Positions 1-8,875 of a stretch of DNA of 37,233 bases are shown one piece after another. The stretch is taken from assembly GCA_964472565.1 (NCBI GenBank), contig CAYYNB010000046.1, positions 1-37,233 of the forward strand, read 5' to 3'. The stretch is from DATAMF01 sp964472565. GTDB lineage: Bacteria > Chloroflexota > Anaerolineae > Aggregatilineales > Aggregatilineaceae. The translations under genes were made by a program, and so were the position numbers. The number at the start of each line of letters is the position of its first letter. Positions within the stretch are counted from its first letter, which is position 1. Below the pieces are notes generated by a model. It did no database searches. It was given only the letters and a program-made list of their open reading frames with translations, and had not been told where the DNA came from.

Positions 1-42
1 GGGGGGGATCATTCGGAAGTTCAACAATCCAGTGCGTCCCAT

Positions 43-69
43 AAAAAAGGCCCCGGACTTGCCAGGGCC
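43..69 (-). terminator. Intrinsic terminator of valS
   Basis: On the minus strand, just after the valS stop codon, the arms GGCCCTGG and CCGGGGCC can form an 8-bp stem (one G-U pair) with a 5-base loop. A run of six T follows. This is a standard rho-independent terminator ending the T-box/valS operon. The first 42 bases of the window hold nothing I can identify. Confidence 0.85.
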
Positions 70-78
70 ATACTTATG

Positions 79-2711
<2,633 letters not shown>

Positions 2712-2715
<4 letters not shown>

Positions 2716-2807
2716 GGCTTCCTCACAGTTGCATAAACACAGTTCGGTGTGATGGCTTTCGCCGCTGCGATCACGACACCGTCTACCCCATCATCAACAA
2801 GTGACAC
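2712..2807 (-). CDS. Short valine-rich ORF translationally coupled to valS (putative leader peptide)
   Basis: A GTG-started ORF of 31 codons lies directly upstream of valS. Its stop TGA overlaps the valS ATG as ATGA. Nine bases before the GTG is AAGGAGGTGAT, an 11-base match to the anti-Shine-Dalgarno consensus and far stronger than the SD of valS itself. The predicted peptide contains six valines in 31 residues (positions 4, 8, 11, 12, 24, 28), one hydrophobic stretch (VVIAAAKAI) and no family I know. I infer either a coupling device that delivers ribosomes to valS or a valine-sensing leader peptide. An alternative in-frame ATG a few bases from the SD gives only six codons and is too close to the SD. 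Small size means chance cannot be excluded. Confidence 0.5.
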
Positions 2808-2812
2808 GAGCC

Positions 2813-2822
2813 ATCACCTCCT
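2813..2822 (-). promoter_or_regulatory. Near-perfect Shine-Dalgarno for the valS leader ORF
   Basis: AGGAGGTGAT, preceded by another A, matches the complement of the 16S rRNA 3' end over about 11 bases. It lies 9 bases from the GTG start at 2807, and decides that start over the ATG at 2814, which almost touches the SD. Confidence 0.7.
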
Positions 2823-2834
2823 TGTCATTCTGTC

Positions 2835-2861
2835 CGTAGGGGCAATTCACGAATTGCCCCG
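2835..2861. repeat. Interspersed palindromic repeat, copy 1
   Basis: A 27-base element containing a perfect inverted repeat: arms GGGGCAATTC and GAATTGCCCC separated by AC. It matches a second copy at 23389-23415 with one difference (26 of 27). It sits between the methyltransferase and the valS leader ORF, where its RNA hairpin could stabilise or punctuate the operon mRNA. Short GC-capped palindromes of this style are dispersed in many bacterial genomes as REP-like elements. Confidence 0.7.
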
Positions 2862-2868
2862 GCTGTAA

Positions 2869-3636
2869 TCAGCCTGTTTTAGTCGCGGTCATCACCAGTT
2901 CCCAGCGATCATGCTGCGACTGGATGTTGTCAAACCCGGCTTCCGAGATCACCACTTCCAGTTCGTCGGCGGTCAGCGCCCGGAATACCACCGGATATTT
3001 ATTCGCCTTGTAGGTGGTGCCTTTGCCGCGCACCACGAAACGATTGAATGTCACCGTAATTGGCGGCCCATCATCCCAATCCCATACATCGAACGTGATG
3101 ATCTGCTCGTTGGACTCGTCATGAATGCGCCCCGGCCAGAAGCGCGGACGATCTTCCAGCAGCGGCTCAAAATCCCGCATCCCGATCAGCACCAGACCAC
3201 TGGGCCGCAGCAGTTCATGGAAGATCATCAGCGTTTCTTCGATCTGTTCGTCGTGCAGCAGGTGCGACAGCGAATTACCTTTGCTGATCACAGCATCAAA
3301 CGGCCCCTGCACATGGTTATGCAGACTCTGGAAATCGGACTGCACGAACGTGATTTTATCCGTGACGCCATATTGTTCGGCGTTTTTCCGTGCCCGTTCC
3401 AGCAATCCTTCGCTGGGGTCCGCCGCCGTCACCCTGAATCCCAGGCGGGCCAGTGCAATCGCCTGTGTGCCGGGACCACACGACGCATCCAGCACGGTCT
3501 GCACGCCGTGATCGCGGAAATAGCGCCGCAGGTTCAACCCTTCACGGTCCAGTTCCGCATCCCAATCCCGGTACCACAGGTGGTAATCGTCGGCAAACGA
3601 ATCATAAAACGCCGTTGTATCGTTGTATTGCTGCAT
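2869..3636 (-). CDS. Class I SAM-dependent methyltransferase
   Basis: 255 residues. Motif I is LDASCGPGTQ (residues 49-58), followed by an acidic ribose-binding position in AADPS (D73). An ISKGNSLSHLL segment near residues 119-129 resembles the active-site loop of glycine/sarcosine N-methyltransferase-like enzymes. The substrate is unknown, and small-molecule N-methylation is only a guess. The ATG at 3636 lies 15 bases after the T-run of the T-box terminator, so this gene is the first one controlled by the valine T-box, ahead of valS. Its own SD (AGGC) is weak. Why a methyltransferase should be induced together with valS is not obvious; it may modify a translation component or an amino-acid-derived compound. 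Confidence 0.88.
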   Translation of the reverse strand: MQQYNDTTAFYDSFADDYHLWYRDWDAELDREGLNLRRYFRDHGVQTVLDASCGPGTQAIALARLGFRVTAADPSEGLLERARKNAEQYGVTDKITFVQSDFQSLHNHVQGPFDAVISKGNSLSHLLHDEQIEETLMIFHELLRPSGLVLIGMRDFEPLLEDRPRFWPGRIHDESNEQIITFDVWDWDDGPPITVTFNRFVVRGKGTTYKANKYPVVFRALTADELEVVISEAGFDNIQSQHDRWELVMTATKTG

Positions 3637-3650
3637 GTTTCTGCCTGTAC

Positions 3651-3896
3651 AAATAAAAACGCCCTCTCGTCACACAAGGACGAAAGAGCGATCTTCCGCG
3701 GTACCACCTTGATTCCCGACGCTGCCGGGCACTCAATCGTCGCGTTAACGGGCGAACCCGGACATTCCTACTGGTTTCGTTCAGAATGTCAACTCAGGAG
3801 CGACCTTCCGCAGGGGCGAACTTGTGTAGGCTTTCAGCCTGTGACCTACACTCTCTGGCAGTGCTTACTGCGTACTCTTCTCCGTCCATGTCATTA
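3651..3896 (-). ncRNA. T-box riboswitch, valine specifier (GTC)
   Basis: Minus-strand leader RNA with all T-box landmarks in order. The 5' stem I strand has GGAG then AAGAGTA (loop-E side, about 3884-3873). The distal stem I has AGAGAG and a TGTAGG...CCTACA apical hairpin. The 3' side reads CTGCG, GAA, G, GTC, G, CTCC. By comparison with glyQS-type leaders the specifier codon is GTC at 3804-3802 (valine, anticodon GAC). GACATTC/GAATGTC forms a second stem. The canonical T-box is AAGGTGGTACCGCGG at 3710-3696. The competing terminator is a 12-bp stem at 3690-3660 (CGCTCTTTCGTC with GACGAGAGGGCG) followed by TTTTTATTT. Uncharged tRNA-Val would favour readthrough into the methyltransferase and valS. 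Confidence 0.95.
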
Positions 3897-3902
3897 GCAG
3901 GC

Positions 3903-3932
3903 AGTATAGCATGCTTGGTAAAGCCCCGTCAA
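3903..3932 (-). promoter_or_regulatory. Promoter of the T-box/methyltransferase/valS operon
   Basis: Minus-strand TTGACG (3932-3927) and TATACT (3908-3903), separated by 18 bases, fit a housekeeping sigma promoter well. Transcription would start near 3896, exactly where the T-box leader begins. Confidence 0.75.
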
Positions 3933-4001
3933 CGGTGTCTTCTCGGATTGGCGTCCCTGCGGTACACTCGCAATGCTGCTGGTATACGCGGGAGATTCTT
4001 C

Positions 4002-4709
4002 ATGCTTGTTACGACCAGTTGGGATGACGGTTATCCGCTCGATCTCCGCATTGCTGATTTGCTGGATCAGTATGGTTTGCGTGGAACGTTTTATGTCGCG
4101 CACGACTATCTGCCGGATCGTCTGTCCGAAGTGGAGATTCGCCGTTTGGCGCGGCGGCACGAAATCGGCGCGCACACGCTGACCCATCCGGTGCTGACCC
4201 AGATCGATCTGTCTGCCGCCCGCCGCGAAATCACCGCCTCGCGGGACTGGTTGCAGGATGTGATCGGCGCGCCTGTTTCGGCCTTTTGTTATCCCAAAGG
4301 AGCGCTGAACCCGTCCGTGCGGGCACTGGTCGCCGAAGCGGGTTTTACGGTAGCACGAACGGTCAAACAATATTATCTGTTGGTGGGCGACGACTGGTTA
4401 GCCTTACCCTCGACCATCAAGGCTGGCCCGCTGTCCGCGCGCTGGCTTCTGCCGCATATCATCCCCCTTCGTATTCCGCCCACAGCTTGCCGCAGTTGGC
4501 CCGCACTGGCCCAGTTTTTTCTCCGGCGCGCCAGTTTGATAGGCGGCGTGTGGCATTTACGCGGCCATAGTTGGGAAATTGAAAAATATGGCCTGTGGGA
4601 CGATCTGGAACGGGTGCTTGCGGCTGCCAGCCCCTATGCCGGAGCGGTGACGAATTCCGAACTCATCAGCCGCTTTAGGAATGCGACAGCAAATCCTGCG
4701 CCCAGTTGA
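4002..4709 (+). CDS. Polysaccharide deacetylase (NodB-like, CE4)
   Basis: 235 residues. It carries the CE4 metal-binding pattern: TSWDDGYP (D8, D9) and HEIGAHTLTHP (H58, H62), and also the FCYPKG segment. The family removes acetyl groups from chitin, peptidoglycan or other N-acetylated glycans. I chose the ATG at 4002, preceded by GGAGA, because the NodB domain begins at once; any earlier start would put coding sequence across the T-box DNA of the opposite strand. There is no obvious signal peptide, so the protein may be cytoplasmic or processed otherwise. The last 35 bases overlap the 3' end of the VTT-protein gene on the opposite strand. The exact substrate cannot be read from sequence. Confidence 0.85.
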   Translation: MLVTTSWDDGYPLDLRIADLLDQYGLRGTFYVAHDYLPDRLSEVEIRRLARRHEIGAHTLTHPVLTQIDLSAARREITASRDWLQDVIGAPVSAFCYPKGALNPSVRALVAEAGFTVARTVKQYYLLVGDDWLALPSTIKAGPLSARWLLPHIIPLRIPPTACRSWPALAQFFLRRASLIGGVWHLRGHSWEIEKYGLWDDLERVLAAASPYAGAVTNSELISRFRNATANPAPS

Positions 4710-5232
4710 TCGACATCGATCCCGCCAGTGCAATCAGCGTGGATTGGATCGTTTTGCCGAAAAAGGCGCTGCCGAAAAACTGCCAGATGGGCATCCGGCT
4801 GACGCCCGCGAGAATCCCGGCAATATCAAACAGTGGATTGGGAATGATGCTCAGCACGAAGACGGTGAGCAGCCCGTGTTCGGTCATCCAGCCGTTGATC
4901 CGCTGTGCGATCTGGTTCTGATCCAGAATCGCCAACCCGCTGTATCCGGTCATATACCCCGTGATTTCGCCCATCGTCGCACCCACTGCCGCCGCCAACC
5001 CCACCAGCAGCGGATTCAGCGAGCTTCCAAGCGCGAAGACAAAAATTAGCCCTGGCGCAGGCAGAACCAGGGTGGCGTTGCTCAACAGCATCGCCAGAAA
5101 AGCGCCGAGATAACCGAGCGTCTGTAGGTCTTCCATGCGCTTTTCATTGGCAACAATGAGCAGGGTCACGGCAATAACCAGCACCATCGACAGGCCGCGC
5201 ATCACACAGGATGATCGGGATCGATTAGACAT
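4675..5232 (-). CDS. DedA/VTT-domain (SNARE-associated-type) membrane protein
   Basis: 185 residues with an N-terminal hydrophobic helix and further membrane segments. The central part (LPAPGLIFVFALGS and a G-rich GATMGEITGYMTGYSG stretch) and the C-terminal NPLFDIAGILAGVSRMP and FFGKTIQS segments are typical of the VTT/DedA superfamily, now linked to lipid scrambling or transport. The ATG at 5232 has AGAGGTG as SD; a longer start would run into udk. It follows udk by 16 bases and is probably the last cistron of a tRNA-Thr/udk/VTT unit. Its 3' end overlaps the convergent deacetylase gene by 35 bases. The transported lipid is unknown. Confidence 0.82.
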   Translation of the reverse strand: MSNRSRSSCVMRGLSMVLVIAVTLLIVANEKRMEDLQTLGYLGAFLAMLLSNATLVLPAPGLIFVFALGSSLNPLLVGLAAAVGATMGEITGYMTGYSGLAILDQNQIAQRINGWMTEHGLLTVFVLSIIPNPLFDIAGILAGVSRMPIWQFFGSAFFGKTIQSTLIALAGSMSINWAQDLLSHS

Positions 5233-5248
5233 CGACACCTCTTCCGCT

Positions 5249-5893
5249 TTAACGAGTTGCAGGTACAAGCAAGCTGCGAATCCGTGAGGCAACCATCTCA
5301 ATCGCCACCAGATTTTTGCCGCCTTCAGGAATGATCACATCGGCATAACGTTTACTAGGTTCTACGAATTCCAGGTGCATCGGGCGCACGCTGAGTAAAT
5401 ACTGATCGATAACCGACTCCACCGTGCGCCCGCGTTCCACAATATCCCGCCGCAGCCGCCGGATAAACCGAATATCCGCATCGGTATCCACAAAGATTCT
5501 TACGTCAAATAAGTTGCGAAGTTCCGCTTCTGAAAAAACAAGGATACCTTCAACCAGGATGATTGGCTGGGGATGGACCACCCGTACTTCCCCAGTGCGC
5601 CGGTAGGTTGTGAAGTCGTAAATCGGTACTTCTACGGCGCGCCCCTGTTTGAGCTGGCGGATATGTTCGCACAACAGCGAGGTTTCGAGTGAATCAGGAT
5701 GGTCAAAGTTGATCCGGTTGTCGTGCGAGCGGGGAATAATATCAATATCTTTGTAGTACGAATCGTGTTCCAGGTAGGCGATGTGTTCGGTTCCCACCCG
5801 TTCCAGTACCGCGTTGGATACAGTGGTTTTGCCCGAACCAGACCCGCCCGCAACGCCGATGGTTACGGGCACCGATTGCACAAAGTCGGTCAT
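5249..5893 (-). CDS. udk: Uridine kinase
   Basis: 214 residues. It phosphorylates uridine and cytidine to UMP and CMP in pyrimidine salvage. The P-loop is GVAGGSGSGKTT near residues 13-24. LEHDSYYKD, NFDHPDSLET and PIYDFTTYRRT are hallmark Udk segments, and the lid region RDIVERGRTVESVIDQY is present. I chose the ATG at 5893 because GGAGG precedes it and the conserved domain begins soon after. The gene lies 67 bases downstream of tRNA-Thr on the same strand, with a possible attenuator hairpin between, and is followed after 16 bases by the VTT-protein gene. Confidence 0.95.
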   Translation of the reverse strand: MTDFVQSVPVTIGVAGGSGSGKTTVSNAVLERVGTEHIAYLEHDSYYKDIDIIPRSHDNRINFDHPDSLETSLLCEHIRQLKQGRAVEVPIYDFTTYRRTGEVRVVHPQPIILVEGILVFSEAELRNLFDVRIFVDTDADIRFIRRLRRDIVERGRTVESVIDQYLLSVRPMHLEFVEPSKRYADVIIPEGGKNLVAIEMVASRIRSLLVPATR

Positions 5894-5910
5894 GCCAGTG
5901 CCTCCAGGCA

Positions 5911-5948
5911 AATAAAACAAATGCCCGCAGCATAGATAACTGGGGCAT
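5911..5948 (-). terminator. Possible terminator/attenuator between tRNA-Thr and udk
   Basis: On the minus strand ATGCCCCAG (from 5948) can pair with CTGCGGGCAT (one bulge), followed by TTGTTTTATTT. This would end or attenuate the tRNA transcript just before the udk SD. The stem is modest, so this is a moderate call. Confidence 0.5.
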
Positions 5949-5960
5949 CGGTCCAACTAG

Positions 5961-6033
5961 AGCCACCCATGAGAGTTGAACTCATAACCTAACGCTTACG
6001 AAGCGTTTGCTCTGCCGATTGAGCTAGGGTGGC
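5961..6033 (-). tRNA. tRNA-Thr (anticodon CGU)
   Basis: A complete 73-base cloverleaf. The acceptor arms GCCACCC/GGGTGGC pair over 7 bp. The D arm is GCTC/GAGC with an 8-base loop. The anticodon stem AACGC/GCGTT carries the loop TTCGTAA, giving anticodon CGT for Thr codon ACG. The variable loop has 5 bases, and the T arm is ATGAG/CTCAT with loop TTCAACT. The discriminator is T. CCA is not encoded; CTA follows instead, so it must be added by the nucleotidyltransferase. Confidence 0.97.
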
Positions 6034-6046
6034 GTAGCTGGTTGGC

Positions 6047-6075
6047 ATTATAGCAAGATGAGCGAACGCTGACAA
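6047..6075 (-). promoter_or_regulatory. Promoter of tRNA-Thr (and possibly udk)
   Basis: Minus-strand TTGTCA (6075-6070) and TATAAT (6052-6047) with a 17-base spacer. The start site would be a few bases upstream of the tRNA 5' end at 6033. Confidence 0.75.
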
Positions 6076-6115
6076 GGTTGAATTTTGCCTTTATTCCTCA
6101 TGTTTCCCGTATTTC

Positions 6116-7267
6116 TCAGTTCTGATTGACGACGGCGCTGGGTTCTTGCCCGCCCACGACCACCGCGCGGATCGCTTCGTCCAATCCTGGCCGAATGTTG
6201 GTGTCATACAGTTCGAACATCGGCGCACTGATGCCAAAGCTGAGGGCGCTGCCCCACGCCTCGCGCAGCTCATCGATCCCCACGACATTAACCGGTGCTT
6301 GTCCGGTGCTTTCAAACCAGGATCGTTGGATGTCGGGCGACAGCAAATACATCAAAAATTGATCGGCAGCAGCGCGTGAATTTGCTGTAATGTTCACGCT
6401 TTCCATCACAATCTGAGGAATAAGCACGGTTCGCCAGGCCGAACCCCCGATCCAGGGGAAGATTGCCACCGCCAGTTGGTCGCCGAGGGCGGCTTTCAGA
6501 TTGTGGTATTCGTTGGACGACGCCAGCAAAAAGGGCTTTTCCCCGTTGGTAAACGCGCTGAAATCGTCTGTAAAGGTGAAACTCGTGGCGAGGCTTTGCA
6601 ACCGTGTCAGAAACGATTCCACCCCGTCCGGCGCAACCAATGTCCCGCCGTCTGCATCTAATAGACGGTTTCCCATGTCAAAATACAGCCCGGACAGGGT
6701 AAAGAAGTCAGGCGCTGCCACGATACTCCCGCCGCTCGTCGCAAAATCTTCGAAAACAGCGGGCACTGTTGAGACCAGGGTTGTGTTGTAATAGAGCGTC
6801 GTGAATTCAGCCGCAAAGGGCACGCCGTAATCGGTTTCCGCATATTCCGTTGCGGTGAGCAGCCCTTCGGGAAGCTGATCGGTCAGCGTGCGCTTGATGT
6901 CGGTATAAATCGGCCCTAAAAGTCCCTGGTCGGCTAGCGACGGTATCCAGGTGAGGGGGCCGAAAATGAGGTCGGGTCCGGCACCATTTTGGATGACGGC
7001 TTCGAATAGCTGATCGGGCAGGGCAGCGGGATCGACATATTCTAAGGTGATCGTCATGTGCGGATTCTGAGCGATAAAATCCGTCACCAGCTTTTGTAAG
7101 GCAGTTTGCGCTGGTTCATCAAATGGATGCCAGATGAGCAGCGTCTGTGGTACAGGGGTATAAGTTGGGGCTGTTGTTGGCCTGGGCGCAGTGGGTTCAG
7201 GTTCGTCTTGTGCGCAGGAAGCCAGTATGATTACGATCATAAGTAAAGTCAGGGAACGCCGCAGCAT
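6116..7267 (-). CDS. Extracellular solute-binding lipoprotein (ABC sugar-type)
   Basis: 383 residues. The N-terminus is a lipoprotein signal: two Arg, a hydrophobic core and the lipobox LASC with Cys18. An acidic/Pro/Thr-rich spacer follows, then a type I extracellular solute-binding fold (TLLIWHPFDEPAQTALQKL; PDLIFGPLTWIPSLADQG; YGVPFAAEFTTLYYN). Members bind sugars or oligosaccharides outside the membrane and deliver them to a two-permease ABC importer. No permease genes are adjacent, so it is an orphan here; a MalK-type ATPase elsewhere in the window could serve it, but that is conjecture. It is divergent from the acetyltransferase gene. The ligand is unknown. Confidence 0.85.
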   Translation of the reverse strand: MLRRSLTLLMIVIILASCAQDEPEPTAPRPTTAPTYTPVPQTLLIWHPFDEPAQTALQKLVTDFIAQNPHMTITLEYVDPAALPDQLFEAVIQNGAGPDLIFGPLTWIPSLADQGLLGPIYTDIKRTLTDQLPEGLLTATEYAETDYGVPFAAEFTTLYYNTTLVSTVPAVFEDFATSGGSIVAAPDFFTLSGLYFDMGNRLLDADGGTLVAPDGVESFLTRLQSLATSFTFTDDFSAFTNGEKPFLLASSNEYHNLKAALGDQLAVAIFPWIGGSAWRTVLIPQIVMESVNITANSRAAADQFLMYLLSPDIQRSWFESTGQAPVNVVGIDELREAWGSALSFGISAPMFELYDTNIRPGLDEAIRAVVVGGQEPSAVVNQN

Positions 7268-7366
7268 ACAATCGCTCCTCGGTCATGAGAAGATCATGAG
7301 TGTATTGTACCCAAATTCGGGAAATGAAACTGCCATCCATTATAATTGATTGACATAGGGGTGACG

Positions 7367-7382
7367 CTTTAACCGGTTAAAG
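7367..7382. promoter_or_regulatory. 16-bp perfect palindrome between divergent genes (putative operator)
   Basis: CTTTAACCGGTTAAAG is a perfect 16-bp dyad. It lies 13 bases before the GTG of the acetyltransferase gene and about 100 bases upstream of the solute-binding-protein gene. TATAAT (7341-7346) and TTGACA (7350-7355) lie nearby. The position fits a repressor operator for one or both divergent genes; the regulator is unknown. Confidence 0.4.
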
Positions 7383-7394
7383 AGAGGGAGTAAA

Positions 7395-8408
7395 GTGAAT
7401 ATTACGCGATTGACAGACGAGAGTCTGTTCAACCAGTTACGCGATGAATGGATCGAACTGCTGGCCGATAGTTCTGCCGATCAAATTTTTATGACCTGGG
7501 AGTGGCAGTCGATCTGGTGGTACAGTTACCAACCCGGTCATTTGTGGGTGTTGGTTGTGCGTGATCATGAGGGTCGTCTCCAGGGGATCGCACCCTGGTT
7601 TTTCTGTGCGGAAGATGGGGTTCGCCGTATTTCAGCGATTGGCTGTGTTGATGTCACCGACTACATGGAAGTCATCACCCGGCGCGGCTTTGAAACGCCG
7701 GTCTTTGATGCCATTGCCCACTATCTGGTCGAGCACCGGGCGGATTACGATGAACTCAGCTTGTGTAACATTCCTGACAATTCCGCCAGCCATCTTCACC
7801 TGCCGCCGGCGCTGCAAAAACACGGCTTTTCCGTCGCCTTGAGCGTTGATGAAGTCTGTCCCATCATTACGCTTCCCGACGAGTTTAACGATTACGTCGC
7901 CAGCCTGGATAAAAAGAACCGCCATGAGCTGCGTCGTAAGCTGCGCCGGGCTTTAGGTGGTTTGGAGCAGGTCGAGTGGTATGTTGTGGGCAGCGAACAC
8001 GATCTCATGTCCGAATTGGCCTGTTTTATTCATTTAATGGGTATCAGCAGCCCCGATAAAGCCGCTTTTTTGCGTGATCCACAGAATATAACGTTTTTTA
8101 AGCACATCGCCCCGGTGCTGGCGGCAAAAGGCTGGCTGCAATTGGCCTTTCTGACCGTGAATGGCGAGCGTGCTGCTGCTTACCTGAATTTTGACTATAA
8201 CAACCGGGTGCTGGTTTACAATTCCGGTCATGAACCGTCGGCCTTCGGCCACCTGAGTCCGGGAATTGTGCTGCTGGCTCGCCTCATTGAGTATGCCATT
8301 CGTGAAAAGCGTGAGGTTTTCGATTTTCTGCGCGGCAACGAATCCTACAAGTACGATATGGGCGGGAAAGATACCAACGTCTATCGTTTAGTCGCCCAGC
8401 AGAACTAA
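7395..8408 (+). CDS. CelD/BcsL-type GNAT acetyltransferase (Acetyltransf_6)
   Basis: 337 residues. The pattern MTWEWQSIWWYSY near the N-terminus, the central SLDKKNRHELRRKLRRA and the C-terminal FDFLRGNESYKYDMG match the CelD/BcsL family. These FemAB-like GNAT enzymes acylate polysaccharides or sugars and often lie in exopolysaccharide or cellulose gene clusters. It is soluble with no signal peptide. Translation starts at GTG 7395 with the SD GGGAG. The palindrome at 7367-7382 may control it. A strong hairpin follows its stop codon. The acyl acceptor is not predictable from sequence. Confidence 0.82.
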   Translation: MNITRLTDESLFNQLRDEWIELLADSSADQIFMTWEWQSIWWYSYQPGHLWVLVVRDHEGRLQGIAPWFFCAEDGVRRISAIGCVDVTDYMEVITRRGFETPVFDAIAHYLVEHRADYDELSLCNIPDNSASHLHLPPALQKHGFSVALSVDEVCPIITLPDEFNDYVASLDKKNRHELRRKLRRALGGLEQVEWYVVGSEHDLMSELACFIHLMGISSPDKAAFLRDPQNITFFKHIAPVLAAKGWLQLAFLTVNGERAAAYLNFDYNNRVLVYNSGHEPSAFGHLSPGIVLLARLIEYAIREKREVFDFLRGNESYKYDMGGKDTNVYRLVAQQN

Positions 8409-8415
8409 GATCATA

Positions 8416-8451
8416 CTCGGCCCGCCGCTGCCTGAAACTCGGCGGGCTGAG
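8416..8451. terminator. Bidirectional hairpin terminator between convergent genes
   Basis: Arms CTCGGCCCGCCG and CGGCGGGCTGAG form a 12-bp stem (one G-U pair) with a 12-base loop between the acetyltransferase stop and the stop of the convergent small gene. There is no strong T-run on either side, so termination efficiency is uncertain. Confidence 0.6.
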
Positions 8452-8453
8452 GT

Positions 8454-8771
8454 TTACCCGCCGTAGGAATTAACCGTGTTGACCGCTTCAGCGCTGATAT
8501 AGGGCGGTTGATCGTCGAGTTCCAATGCTTTTTCCTCGCTGACCATAACCTGTCCCTTGTAGTACAGGACATCATTGAATGCATCATAGCGATAGCGCCG
8601 AGTGACCCATCCATATTCCGCGTGGTAAAAGATCACGTTAAATTGCAGCGCATCCTCGTTCGGGATAACTTCTTCTTCGACCATCCAGACCGGCGCGTAC
8701 TGCTGCAAATGCGAAATGACTTTCCGGTCACGCCGTTCTTTCATTACAGTGATCGGATTCTGTTCTTCCAT
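8454..8771 (-). CDS. Small hypothetical protein
   Basis: 105 residues, no family recognised. It is mostly soluble and rich in acidic and aromatic residues; a central NVIFYHAEYGWVTRRYRYD segment looks like beta strands. There is no signal peptide or membrane helix. The ATG at 8771 is preceded by GAGGGAG at good spacing, which supports a real gene and rules out the longer start upstream. It ends at the hairpin shared with the convergent acetyltransferase gene and is divergent from the glycosidase-like gene. Confidence 0.7.
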   Translation of the reverse strand: MEEQNPITVMKERRDRKVISHLQQYAPVWMVEEEVIPNEDALQFNVIFYHAEYGWVTRRYRYDAFNDVLYYKGQVMVSEEKALELDDQPPYISAEAVNTVNSYGG

Positions 8772-8875
8772 AGCTCCCTCGTTTTGGTGTATGTACCCTG
8801 CCTCAATTGTATTCAATTCGAGCCTGTTCTGGTAGGGTTGTATAATAAACCACAAAATTAGGAGGCGGGTGAGCT

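Noticed and set aside
3786..4001. N-terminal extension of the polysaccharide deacetylase
   Set aside because: It would translate through T-box and promoter DNA of the opposite strand; the NodB domain starts at 4002 with its own SD.
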